Origin: Anaerovorax odorimutans
GTDB lineage: Bacteria; Bacillota; Clostridia; Peptostreptococcales; Anaerovoracaceae
Assembly (NCBI RefSeq): GCF_024459955.1
Contig: NZ_JANFXK010000003.1
Span: 186,001 to 250,000, forward strand
Length of the DNA: 64,000 nucleotides
Direction of reading: 5' to 3'
The position numbers were made by a program, and so were the translations under genes. Below the pieces are notes generated by a model. That model saw nothing but the letters and a program-made list of their open reading frames with translations. It was not told the DNA's origin and searched no databases. Of the stretch, positions 9,083-17,255 are shown one piece after another. Every line of letters begins with the position of its first letter. Within the stretch, counting starts at the first letter, position 1.

Positions 9083-11311
9083 CTACGCCTCCTCTCTAAA
9101 CGATCCCATTGCCGTCTTTTTAAACAGATTTCTTGCGAATTTGCCGGAAATCAGATAAGACATGACAAGGAGGACAGCGTAAAGGATTATATAATCCGTC
9201 ACTTTCAGATATTCGATCAGGGTTTTCAGATATTCAACCCGGATAACATCGTAATTTACCAGAAGAACCGCGATTAAAAACAGTCCGAAGGCGATATTGA
9301 CAATGGCGAACAGCTCCACATCCAGAATTCTGCGGATATTCTTTTTCGCCAGTCCCAGCATTCTCAGAATGCTGAAATAGGAAACCCGCGATCTCAAAAT
9401 CAAGCGGATAACAAAATAGGCGATAAAGAATACGGCAAAGAGTATGATGACAGCGATCGGCACCTGCACGATCGAGGTCAGATCATTGGACATATCATAG
9501 ATTGTATCTTTGACAGCCAAAGTCTCATAGCCCATGTTATTCAGCGCGGCGACCGTACTGTCGATTTCCTTCATATCCTTTACATAAACAGTACTCTGAT
9601 AATTTTTCGCTTCAAAGAGCTTGTTGTAATCCGCTTTATTGATATAGATGGCGCCGTCGTTATCCTCGAAATCCTTGATGCCGGTCTTGGCGGTGAAGTT
9701 TTTCTTATTATAGGTATCCTTAACTTTCAGCTTTATGGATTTGCCATAAAAAATATTTTTAGCTGAAATAGTAATATCCTGCCCTGCAGCCTTTCCCTTT
9801 TTATAGTATCCGTTCAGCTCTTCGGAAACCAGGCAGTCGCCTTTTTCTACGTTGCTGTTGGCTACGGGCCGGTACATCATGCCGCCCATATCATAGGGAA
9901 GGACCGTGTCCCCTGCTGTGGTCTTTACCTGACTTCTGTAGCCGTAGGTTTCCCGCAGCAGCTTTTCAATACGGCTGTCCTGCATGTAAATATTGCCTCC
10001 GTAGAAGGACATGTCATTGGCCAGTTCTTCATAAGCCACGCCGACCACCTTCACCTTCATTGTCGTTTCCGTAGGCGTCATAATCGAAAAAGTATGATCG
10101 ATAAGTCCATCTACGTTATCGGATCTCAGATAGTAATCCTCGGAGGGGCCGCTTATAACTACTTCGTTTTCCTTTTCCGGCAGTCTCCCATGTGCCAGCT
10201 TTCCCTTGAAATCGCTTAGCGATCTGGGGAAGGCATCATAGGCAAAATCATTATTCTCAAGACCTTCAATATAAATACTGTTATCCATCAATATATCTTC
10301 ACGCACCACAGACTTGACGTTTTTCGCAGCCCGCAGCTTTTGGTAGTCCTCGTCTGTGAATGCCTTTCCGTCGGCTTTTTTCAGTATGATCCGATCCTGG
10401 CTGTAATTCTGGAAATAGTCGTTATACCCCATTTTAGCCGCTTCATCGTCACTCTGTTTAAAGGTGGTGTATTCCGAAGTGACCGCAAGCACTACAAAGA
10501 GAAACACCACTAAAAGCAGCAGGAATTTGGGAATGATGTTGAAGGTATTTCTCAGCCCCAAACGCAGCTTGCTTCCTGCGGAAATATTCCCTACCGGGAT
10601 ATCCTCCTGCTGAACCGGGCCGGCGAAGTGAGTCTGCCGCAGCTGCTCGTCTTCTACGATTTTTCCGTCGTGCATTTTGATCTTCCGCGTGGCATAAGGC
10701 GCGAACTGATCGTAGTTATGGGTAACGACGATCACCAGTTTGTCCTTGGATATTTCGCTGAGAAGCTGGGTAATCCCTTCCGCGGATTTACTATCCAGGT
10801 TTCCGGTAGGTTCGTCGGCCACGACAACAGACGTGTCCTTGGCCAAAGCTCTGGCTATGGAAACTCTCTGCTTCTGTCCTCCTGACAATTTGGAAACCTT
10901 CGTTTTGGAATATTCGCTGAGACCCACCCGCTCGATGATGGCGGGAACCTTCTCCCTGATCTGGCTCTTTTTATAGCCGTTGATCCGCAGGATCAGCTCA
11001 ACGTTCTGATAAACGGTATAACTGTTGATTAGATTGAAATTCTGAAAGATATTGCCGATATACTTTTTTCGGTATTCTTCAAAGTCCGCGGCCAGATAAT
11101 GACTGGTCTCCCGGCCGTTTATGTAAAGCTCTCCTTCTTCGTAGGAGTCCAGCCCGGAGATCACATTGAGCAGAGTGGACTTGCCGCTTCCCGACTCTCC
11201 TGTGATAACAACAAATTCGCCTACGTCAAATTCAAGATTCACCTTGGAAAAACCGCTGGCGATCATGCCTTTGCTGTAATAGAATTTGGATACGTTTTTT
11301 AAGCGAATCAA
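9083..11311 (-). CDS. MacB-like ABC transporter, fused ATPase and permease (first of pair)
   Basis: About 742 residues with the same layout as its downstream partner: an N-terminal ATPase (GESGSGKST, LSGGQKQRVSIARA, VVVADEPTGNLDS), a first helix near 260, an extracytosolic domain of roughly 330 residues and three C-terminal helices with SYFSILRMLGLAKKNI. The start is uncertain. TTG at 11311 gives the canonical MIRLKNVSKFYY and leaves 12 nt after AGAAAGG; GTG at 11320 adds three residues (MNF) before this start but leaves only 3 nt. No regulator or sensor kinase is adjacent, unlike bacitracin-type Bce modules. Direct heptamer repeats upstream (11339-11355) may be an operator. Confidence 0.85.
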   Translation of the reverse strand: MIRLKNVSKFYYSKGMIASGFSKVNLEFDVGEFVVITGESGSGKSTLLNVISGLDSYEEGELYINGRETSHYLAADFEEYRKKYIGNIFQNFNLINSYTVYQNVELILRINGYKKSQIREKVPAIIERVGLSEYSKTKVSKLSGGQKQRVSIARALAKDTSVVVADEPTGNLDSKSAEGITQLLSEISKDKLVIVVTHNYDQFAPYATRKIKMHDGKIVEDEQLRQTHFAGPVQQEDIPVGNISAGSKLRLGLRNTFNIIPKFLLLLVVFLFVVLAVTSEYTTFKQSDDEAAKMGYNDYFQNYSQDRIILKKADGKAFTDEDYQKLRAAKNVKSVVREDILMDNSIYIEGLENNDFAYDAFPRSLSDFKGKLAHGRLPEKENEVVISGPSEDYYLRSDNVDGLIDHTFSIMTPTETTMKVKVVGVAYEELANDMSFYGGNIYMQDSRIEKLLRETYGYRSQVKTTAGDTVLPYDMGGMMYRPVANSNVEKGDCLVSEELNGYYKKGKAAGQDITISAKNIFYGKSIKLKVKDTYNKKNFTAKTGIKDFEDNDGAIYINKADYNKLFEAKNYQSTVYVKDMKEIDSTVAALNNMGYETLAVKDTIYDMSNDLTSIVQVPIAVIILFAVFFIAYFVIRLILRSRVSYFSILRMLGLAKKNIRRILDVELFAIVNIAFGLFLIAVLLVNYDVIRVEYLKTLIEYLKVTDYIILYAVLLVMSYLISGKFARNLFKKTAMGSFREEA

Positions 11312-11323
11312 AAAATTCACCAA

Positions 11324-11827
11324 CCTTTCTTCTATTGATACACTACGCTACACTATCTTATTACTTTACCATAACGCATCGGCCTTGTCATCAGCTGTTT
11401 TGGGAAAAATGGTCTTTGCAGAAGGTTATAATAATGCTAGATCTTACATCTACTTGCTTTCCTTCCCCAGCCCCTTTAAGATAGATTCAAAAAAATTCCA
11501 ATTATCATTTTATGTTCCAGATAGCACTCTGTGGTCATTTTGCGAACACACTTTTTTAAAATTGTACAGGAAGTTCAAACAATTTTGCGTGTTTTTAAAT
11601 AGAGATGCGCAAATTCATCTGCACATCTGTCAATATAGAAGCAAAGTAATAAGTTTAGAGGGTTGAATAAGTTTACTTTATGTTCCTGTCCGCTGAAAAA
11701 GGGTCCGTACGGAACATAAATTGCGGCTTTTTCAAATTTTCTCTCCATCCGCAGCTGCAGATCTCCAGCATTTAGCAAGTTGCCTCTTTTCTCCCGGCTC
11801 CCGGAAAGCAGCCGTGGAAATTGCAGG
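11324..11827. other. Gene-free region upstream of the ABC operon
   Basis: About 500 bp without a credible gene; the short reading frames here have no ribosome binding site or recognisable composition. It contains TACACTA repeated directly at 11339-11345 and 11349-11355 (10-bp period) and a 10-bp perfect inverted repeat at 11677-11720. Otherwise I see nothing in it. Confidence 0.6.
11677..11720. repeat. Inverted repeat, 10-bp perfect arms
   Basis: TTTATGTTCC (11677-11686) and GGAACATAAA (11711-11720) flank 24 nt. There is no T-run on either side, so it is not an obvious terminator. No nearby start codon makes it a clear operator. Confidence 0.6.
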
Positions 11828-11862
11828 CAAAAAAATAACCGCGCCGTTTTACTGGCGCGGCA
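11828..11862 (-). terminator. Terminator of the small Cys-rich gene
   Basis: CCGCGCC / GGCGCGG stem with a 7-nt loop, followed on the minus strand by TTATTTTTTT. It starts 12 bp beyond the stop codon of the small gene. Confidence 0.85.
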
Positions 11863-11873
11863 TTCTCCGCTGC

Positions 11874-12059
11874 TTAGAACAGGCCGCCGAACAGACCGCC
11901 TTTTCCGTGACCGTTGTTATTGTTACAGAAGAGTAAGTATACCAGAATTAAGATCCAGATGATATTTCCGCTGTTATTGTTGTCACAGCAGCATTCCTCA
12001 AAGCATTTTTCCTTGCAGTCCCGCAAACATTCCCGTTCGCAGCATTCTCTTTCATCCAT
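11874..12059 (-). CDS. Small cysteine-rich single-pass membrane protein
   Basis: A 61-residue protein beginning MDERECCEREC. The start at 12059 has a strong GGAGG at 12069-12073, 9 nt upstream; an in-frame ATG further upstream would include the SD. The N-terminal 25 residues hold eight cysteines in pairs and triplets (CC, C, C, C, CCC), spaced mostly every four residues. Residues about 34-47 (IIWILILVYLLFC) are hydrophobic, and the tail is NNNNGHGKGGLFGGLF. It looks like a membrane-anchored metal- or disulfide-rich tail; similar glycine-rich tails occur in small sporulation and envelope proteins, but I do not recognise a named family. It has its own terminator, which supports it as a real gene. 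Confidence 0.72.
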   Translation of the reverse strand: MDERECCERECLRDCKEKCFEECCCDNNNSGNIIWILILVYLLFCNNNNGHGKGGLFGGLF

Positions 12060-12130
12060 AAAAAAACCTCCATAATACAAATTGTTTAATTCATACTATG
12101 CAGGTCATCGGCAAACTGTGAAAACTGTGA

Positions 12131-12748
12131 TTAGTGGAGTTTTTCAGGAGTGAACACATAGTCCGTGTACTTCAGCTGAGGATCCTCTTCTTCGTCCTCA
12201 TCCTCCGGTTCCTCTGCCAGATCGTCCGCCGCCAGATCAGCAAAAGACATACTGTACTGGTCCATCTCAAAATCCAGCGCTTCATCAAAAATATATTCGT
12301 AAGATTCCCCGCCCAGCTGTTCCACACGGGAAAGAGTCAGAGCGTCCCTGAGGGGCATACCCTTCTCGCGTCCGCCTTCTCCGATCTCACGGACCCATAC
12401 CACAGAATCCAGCGAGTACCAATTGCGGAAACGGGTAAATTCATCGGCCAGAAGCACCAGATCGCTGTCTTCCTCAATATTGCGGGACATGCCGATCAAA
12501 GCCATTTTCACCGAGTCCAGAAGCGTATAGAGTTCCACTGTGTCCTCCGGCACGGACTTAAGCATTTCTTCAAAGTAATTCTCTAAAAGCTCCCCCAGAA
12601 TTTCCATCTCCACGCCTTCAAACAGCTGATAGACCGCTTCCGGCAGAATTTCCGCGTCCGCCTCCACAAGATCTGCGAGATTTTCAAAATACTCAAATTC
12701 GTCCGCGCTTTCCAGCTCCAGAAATTCCAACAAGGTTTCAAAATTCAT
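12131..12748 (-). CDS. Acidic hypothetical protein
   Basis: A 205-residue protein that I do not recognise. It is very acidic, with a mostly helical-looking N-terminal half (MNFETLLEFLELE...), a central YSLDSVVWVREIGEGGRE segment, and a C-terminal linker almost entirely of Asp/Glu (EEPEDEDEEEDP) before TDYVFTPEKLH. There is no signal peptide and no membrane segment. Its start overlaps the murI stop by 4 bp, so it is translationally coupled to glutamate racemase. A cytoplasmic role linked to cell wall precursor supply is possible, but only by position. Confidence 0.78.
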   Translation of the reverse strand: MNFETLLEFLELESADEFEYFENLADLVEADAEILPEAVYQLFEGVEMEILGELLENYFEEMLKSVPEDTVELYTLLDSVKMALIGMSRNIEEDSDLVLLADEFTRFRNWYSLDSVVWVREIGEGGREKGMPLRDALTLSRVEQLGGESYEYIFDEALDFEMDQYSMSFADLAADDLAEEPEDEDEEEDPQLKYTDYVFTPEKLH

Positions 12749-13572
12749 TTCTTTTCCTCCACTGCTTCCAGTTCCAGATTTTTAAACTTTACTTTTATAT
12801 CTTCCTCATGGAAGATCCTCTCAATCATATTGACAAAGTTCTCAGAAAGGTCGCTGGCATAAAAAACGTTCTCAAATTCAAAGTCACCGGCCAGCATATC
12901 TTTTTCTCTGAGAATTTTCTCAATGCTGTGAATGATCTCTTCCGAAGGATTTATGATCCTGAGAGAAGGATAAATCCGTTTGATGTTGGAACGGATCAGA
13001 GGATAATGGGTGCACCCCAGCACAATGGTGTCCAGTCTGTTTTCCAGAATAAAATCATCCATATAATATTTGATGGTCAGGTCCATGATATCGTTTTGTA
13101 TGATTCCTTCCTCGATGAGCGGAACAAAAGCGGGACACGGAGTCTCATAGATGTCCATCTCGTCATTGAGGCTATGTATCTGCTCTTTATAAGCGCCGCT
13201 CTGGATCGTTACTTTCGTTCCAATAATCCCGATCTTATTCATGGTAGAACAGCTCCTGACAATTGTCTCCGCCGCCGGACGAATGATTCCCACCACAGGC
13301 ACATCGGGAAACCGTTCCTGCAGTTCCTCCAGACAGGTCGCGCTGACCGTATTGCAGGCAATGACGATCATCTTTACATTGTTCCTCACAAGAAAATCCG
13401 CGATCTGCATGGAAAAGCTTTTAATCGTAGAGGTGGCCTTGGAACCGTAGGGCGTCCTGGCCGTATCCCCAAAATATATGATTCGCTCCTTGGGGAATGT
13501 CTTCATCAAATTTGGGATGCAGGTCAGCCCTCCAAGTCCCGAGTCAAAAAAACCTATAGGTCGATTATCCAT
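12745..13572 (-). CDS. murI: Glutamate racemase
   Basis: A 275-residue cofactor-independent glutamate racemase that supplies D-glutamate for peptidoglycan. The start at 13572 gives MDNRPIGFFDSGLGGLT, the family N-terminus; a longer frame adds 14 residues of non-homologous sequence. The two catalytic cysteines are seen in ACNTVSATC (about residue 75) and LGCTHYPLI (about 185), with an FGDTARTPYG substrate loop near 42. It is divergent from pepF across a palindromic promoter region and followed by an overlapping acidic hypothetical gene. Confidence 0.95.
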   Translation of the reverse strand: MDNRPIGFFDSGLGGLTCIPNLMKTFPKERIIYFGDTARTPYGSKATSTIKSFSMQIADFLVRNNVKMIVIACNTVSATCLEELQERFPDVPVVGIIRPAAETIVRSCSTMNKIGIIGTKVTIQSGAYKEQIHSLNDEMDIYETPCPAFVPLIEEGIIQNDIMDLTIKYYMDDFILENRLDTIVLGCTHYPLIRSNIKRIYPSLRIINPSEEIIHSIEKILREKDMLAGDFEFENVFYASDLSENFVNMIERIFHEEDIKVKFKNLELEAVEEKK

Positions 13573-13599
13573 CCTGGTGATTTTCCTTTCCTTTTTGTG

Positions 13600-13638
13600 G
13601 TATAATAAACGCATTATGTATAATACGCTTTATTATAC
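13600..13638. promoter_or_regulatory. Palindrome with two facing TATAAT boxes between murI and pepF
   Basis: GTATAATAAA (13600-13609) and TTTATTATAC (13629-13638) are exact inverted copies, each carrying a TATAAT-like -10, with a further inner ATTATGTATAAT palindrome. It probably contains overlapping divergent promoters for murI and pepF. No clear -35 boxes were found. Confidence 0.5.
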
Positions 13639-13710
13639 GCCAAAGTCAAGAGACTCGCAATGCGCTTACCGAGATTTTTCTCGATACAAATTTATAGGAG
13701 GCTAACAAAT

Positions 13711-15510
13711 ATGAGTGACAAATCACTGAAAACGAGGGATCAGATCGATCAAAAATACAAATGGAACATAGAGGACATGTTTCCTGACGAAGGGACTATC
13801 GAGGCCGACATTAAAGAGGTTCTGGCTCAGACTGAGAAATACGGCCGCTTTGCCGGACATTTGACGGAAAGCGCCGATACGCTTCTGGCCGCGTTTCGCG
13901 AACGGGACGCCATCTGGCAGAAGCTGGAGAAGGTCTTTGTTTATGCCAGGATGCGCCGCGATGAGGACAACCGGGAGACAAAATACCAGGCAATGACTGA
14001 CAGATGTCAGAGCATTATCGCTCAGGTTTCCGCCGCCATGTCCTTTTTCACGCCGGAGCTTTTAGACGCTTCTGAGGATACCCTCCTCTCATATATTGAA
14101 GAAGAGGCCGGACTCAAGCAGTACGAATTCGTGATCCGGGACGTGCTGCGGGAAAAGGAACATGTACTTTCTAAGGCAGAAGAAAACATCCTTGCGCAGA
14201 TGGGCGAAATCACTGGCGCTACCAACGATATCTTTACCATGCTCAACAATGCGGACCTGAAATTCGGAACTATCACCGATGAGGACGGCGACAAGGTAGA
14301 ACTAACCCACGGCAACTATATCACTTTCATGGAAAGCCATGACCGCAGAGTCAGAAAAGAAGCCTACGACCACATGTACGCCGCTTTCAAATCCATGATT
14401 AACACCATCGCGTCCGCTTATAATTACAATACGAAAACCGATGTCATCAGCGCCCGCATTCGTAAATACGGCTCTGCCCGTCAGGCTGCCCTTTCCGGCG
14501 ACAATATCCCGGAAGAAGTCTATGACAACCTGGTCAAGGTGGTTAACGATAACCTTCCTACGGTCCACCGCTATATGGAAACCCGTAAAAAGCTGCTGGG
14601 CGTAGATCAGTTGCAGATGTACGATATCTATGTACCCCTTGTGGAGCTGCCCAAGAAAAAGATCCCTTACGAACAGGCTCTGGATATGATGCGCGAAGGT
14701 CTGGCGCCGCTGGGCAGTGAATATATCCAGCGAATGAACAAAGGAATCAAAGCCGGCTGGATCGACGTTTATGAAAACGAAGGAAAGACCAGTGGGGCTT
14801 ACAGCTTTGGCAGCTATGACAGCATGCCCTATATCCTGCTCAACTATACGGATACCCTCAAGGATGTCTTTACCATTGTCCATGAAATGGGACATTCTAT
14901 GCATTCCAGCTATACCCGGGAGGCTCAGCCTTATATCTACGGCAGCCACTCCATTTTTACCGCAGAAGTTGCTTCCACAGTAAACGAGTCTCTCTTGATG
15001 CGTCACCTTCTGGACAAGGAAACGGACCCGCAAATGCGCAAATATCTGCTGAACCTGTATATTGAAGAATTCCGCACTACCCTCTTCCGCCAGACCATGT
15101 TCGCCGAATTTGAACATCTGACCCACAAAGCCATCGAGGATGGTCAGGTATTGACTGCGGAATGGATGTGTGAAGAATACCAGAAACTCAATGATAAATA
15201 TTTTGGCCCTGCCGTGGAAAAGGATGACACCATCCGTTACGAATGGGCGCGCATTCCGCATTTCTACAATGCGTTCTATGTTTACAAGTACGCCACCGGC
15301 TATTCCGCCGCCACGGCCATATCCGGCAAGATTCTGGCGGAAGGGGCTCCTGCGAGAGATGCCTATATTGAATTCTTAAAAACCGGCGAAAGCGATCATC
15401 CCATCGAGCTGCTCAAGCTGGCAGGCGTCGATATGAGCACGCCCGCGCCAATTGAGCAGGCCATGGAAATTTTCAAGGGTCTTGTGGATGAATTTGAGAA
15501 GCTGGTATAA
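13711..15510 (+). CDS. pepF: Oligoendopeptidase F
   Basis: A 599-residue M3-family zinc oligopeptidase, cytoplasmic, degrading peptides of about 7 to 17 residues. The ATG at 13711 is chosen over one 51 bp upstream because TAGGAGG lies just before it and MSDKSLKTRDQI matches family N-termini. The HExxH site is VHEMGHSMHS (about residue 390), followed by the second-ligand glutamate in ASTVNESLL. The C-terminal YKYATGYSAATAIS motif is typical of PepF. It is followed 2 bp later by nadK and then a pseudouridine synthase gene, all in one likely operon. Confidence 0.95.
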   Translation: MSDKSLKTRDQIDQKYKWNIEDMFPDEGTIEADIKEVLAQTEKYGRFAGHLTESADTLLAAFRERDAIWQKLEKVFVYARMRRDEDNRETKYQAMTDRCQSIIAQVSAAMSFFTPELLDASEDTLLSYIEEEAGLKQYEFVIRDVLREKEHVLSKAEENILAQMGEITGATNDIFTMLNNADLKFGTITDEDGDKVELTHGNYITFMESHDRRVRKEAYDHMYAAFKSMINTIASAYNYNTKTDVISARIRKYGSARQAALSGDNIPEEVYDNLVKVVNDNLPTVHRYMETRKKLLGVDQLQMYDIYVPLVELPKKKIPYEQALDMMREGLAPLGSEYIQRMNKGIKAGWIDVYENEGKTSGAYSFGSYDSMPYILLNYTDTLKDVFTIVHEMGHSMHSSYTREAQPYIYGSHSIFTAEVASTVNESLLMRHLLDKETDPQMRKYLLNLYIEEFRTTLFRQTMFAEFEHLTHKAIEDGQVLTAEWMCEEYQKLNDKYFGPAVEKDDTIRYEWARIPHFYNAFYVYKYATGYSAATAISGKILAEGAPARDAYIEFLKTGESDHPIELLKLAGVDMSTPAPIEQAMEIFKGLVDEFEKLV

Positions 15511-15512
15511 AA

Positions 15513-16322
15513 ATGAGAAGCATTAACGTATTTACAAACGGCACCAATCTGTCGCAGAAAACAAAAGAAATCCTCGTTGAAAAATTTGAAAAAAACGGCT
15601 TTACTGTCCGGGAAGAATATTCCCCGGACAGTGAGCTGATCGTATGTATCGGCGGTGACGGAGCGTTTCTCCAGGCCGTACATACCTACGATTTTCCGGC
15701 CAGTCCTTTTGTGGGGATCAATACCGGCCACCTGGGATTTTTCCAGGAAGTGGCACCGGAAGACCCGCAGGAGCTGGATGCGTTTATCCGGGATTACCAG
15801 GCTGGAAAATACACATTGCAGCAGCTCAATACGGTACAGGCTACCGTCACCACACAGGACGGAACAAAAGAGGTCCATCGGGGACTCAATGAGATCGTCA
15901 TCAGAGGAAACCATTCCTATTCGGTCCATCTGAATATCTCCATCGGCAGCAGTCCCATTGAAAAGTTCAGCGGCGACGGCATTCTGGTAGCCACCTCCGC
16001 AGGCAGCACAGCCTACAACTATTCCCTGGGCGGGTCCATCGTAGATCCCCGGATCAAACTGCTGCAGGTGACCCCTATCGCGCCTATGAATACCACTGCG
16101 TATCGGTCCTTCACCTCCAGCATCCTCCTGCCTTCGGAGCTGTCCTTAGGCGTGGTGCCGGAGATTTCCAAGAATAACCGCATCTTTCTCATGAACGACG
16201 GAATCGAGCACGCATACACCGCTGTCCGGGAAATCAAAGTAGAATTTTCCAAAACCATCATTAATCTGCTGCGATTCGAGTCTTACGATTTTTGGGACAA
16301 GGTTAAAACAAAATTTTTATAA
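15513..16322 (+). CDS. nadK: NAD kinase
   Basis: A 269-residue ATP-NAD kinase that makes NADP. The GGDG motif is at residues 47-50 (CIGGDGAFLQ), followed by GINTGHLGFF and the NE/D-type and SGDGILVATSAGSTAYNYS region (about 150-170), all family hallmarks. The gene begins 2 bp after the pepF stop and is followed by an RluA-family gene after 21 bp, so it is likely co-transcribed with both. Confidence 0.95.
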   Translation: MRSINVFTNGTNLSQKTKEILVEKFEKNGFTVREEYSPDSELIVCIGGDGAFLQAVHTYDFPASPFVGINTGHLGFFQEVAPEDPQELDAFIRDYQAGKYTLQQLNTVQATVTTQDGTKEVHRGLNEIVIRGNHSYSVHLNISIGSSPIEKFSGDGILVATSAGSTAYNYSLGGSIVDPRIKLLQVTPIAPMNTTAYRSFTSSILLPSELSLGVVPEISKNNRIFLMNDGIEHAYTAVREIKVEFSKTIINLLRFESYDFWDKVKTKFL

Positions 16323-16343
16323 TACACATATTCAGGGAGAACT

Positions 16344-17234
16344 ATGAGCCAATTCAAATATATTGTTACAGAAGAAGATAAAGACTTAGATGTGAAAGGC
16401 GTACTGCGTCATAAATTCGACTTTTCCGCACGTACGCGGGGCAAGATCAAACGGGAGAAGCTGGTTTATCTCAACGGAGAGCAGACAGCCGGATGGCTGC
16501 CAGTAAAAACCGGCGATGTGATTACCATAGAGTTTCCCCGGGAAACCAGCAATTTTATTCCTGAGGATATTCCCATCTCCATTGTCTATGAGGATGACAG
16601 CCTGCTGATTGTCAACAAGCAGCCGGGTCTTGTGGTCCATCCCACCAAAGGACATTCCAACCATACCCTGGCCAACGGCATTATGAAATACATGCTGGAC
16701 AGCGGCCAGAACTACAAAATACGCTTTATGAACCGACTGGATATGGATACTTCCGGTCTGGTTGCCGTGGCCAAAAATTCCCACTGCCAGGCCAGTTTTA
16801 TGAAACAGAGTCAGGCCGGTCTGGTGGAAAAGCGCTATCTGGCCATTGTCAAAGGGCTTGTAGAGTCCGACACCGGAACCATCGACCTGCCAGTGGGCCA
16901 GCCGGATCCTGAGCGCGTGGAACGCGCCGTCGTGGAAGGCGGAGCCCCGTCTCTCACCCACTATAAAGTAGTGGAACGTTTTCGGGCAGGCTTTTCCCTC
17001 GTGGAGCTGGCCCTTGAAACAGGCCGTACGCATCAGATCCGCGTCCATATGGCCCATATTGGGTATCCCATTGTCAGCGACCATCTGTATGGTGAAACCA
17101 ACCCGTTTCTTATTGAACGCCAGGCGCTCCATGCGTTCAGGCTGGGTCTTTCCCATCCGGTCACAGGAAAACCTGTCACCTTTGAAGCGCCGCTTCCCCA
17201 GGACATGGAGACACTGCTGGAAAAGCTGCGTTAA
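16344..17234 (+). CDS. RluA-family pseudouridine synthase
   Basis: A 296-residue RluA-type RNA pseudouridine synthase. An S4-like N-terminal region (FSARTRGKIKREKLVYLNGE) precedes the catalytic domain; the catalytic Asp lies in NRLDMDTSGL (about 130-139), and the later motif is LETGRTHQIRVHMAHIGYPIVSD. The target (23S rRNA or tRNA) cannot be assigned from sequence alone among RluD/YlyB/YjbO-like paralogues. It has a good SD (AGGGAGA) and is the last gene of the pepF-nadK operon; it converges on the EAL-domain gene with no clear terminator in the 21-bp gap. Confidence 0.9.
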   Translation: MSQFKYIVTEEDKDLDVKGVLRHKFDFSARTRGKIKREKLVYLNGEQTAGWLPVKTGDVITIEFPRETSNFIPEDIPISIVYEDDSLLIVNKQPGLVVHPTKGHSNHTLANGIMKYMLDSGQNYKIRFMNRLDMDTSGLVAVAKNSHCQASFMKQSQAGLVEKRYLAIVKGLVESDTGTIDLPVGQPDPERVERAVVEGGAPSLTHYKVVERFRAGFSLVELALETGRTHQIRVHMAHIGYPIVSDHLYGETNPFLIERQALHAFRLGLSHPVTGKPVTFEAPLPQDMETLLEKLR

Positions 17235-17255
17235 GGGAACGTTCAAACTTTAGCC

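Noticed and set aside
7854-9158. A 434-codon frame opposite the ABC transporter gene
   Set aside because: It lies antisense to conserved ATPase and permease sequence and has no homologous features.
11575-11778. A 67-codon minus-strand frame in the gene-free region
   Set aside because: No SD, no recognisable family, and it spans the inverted repeat at 11677-11720.
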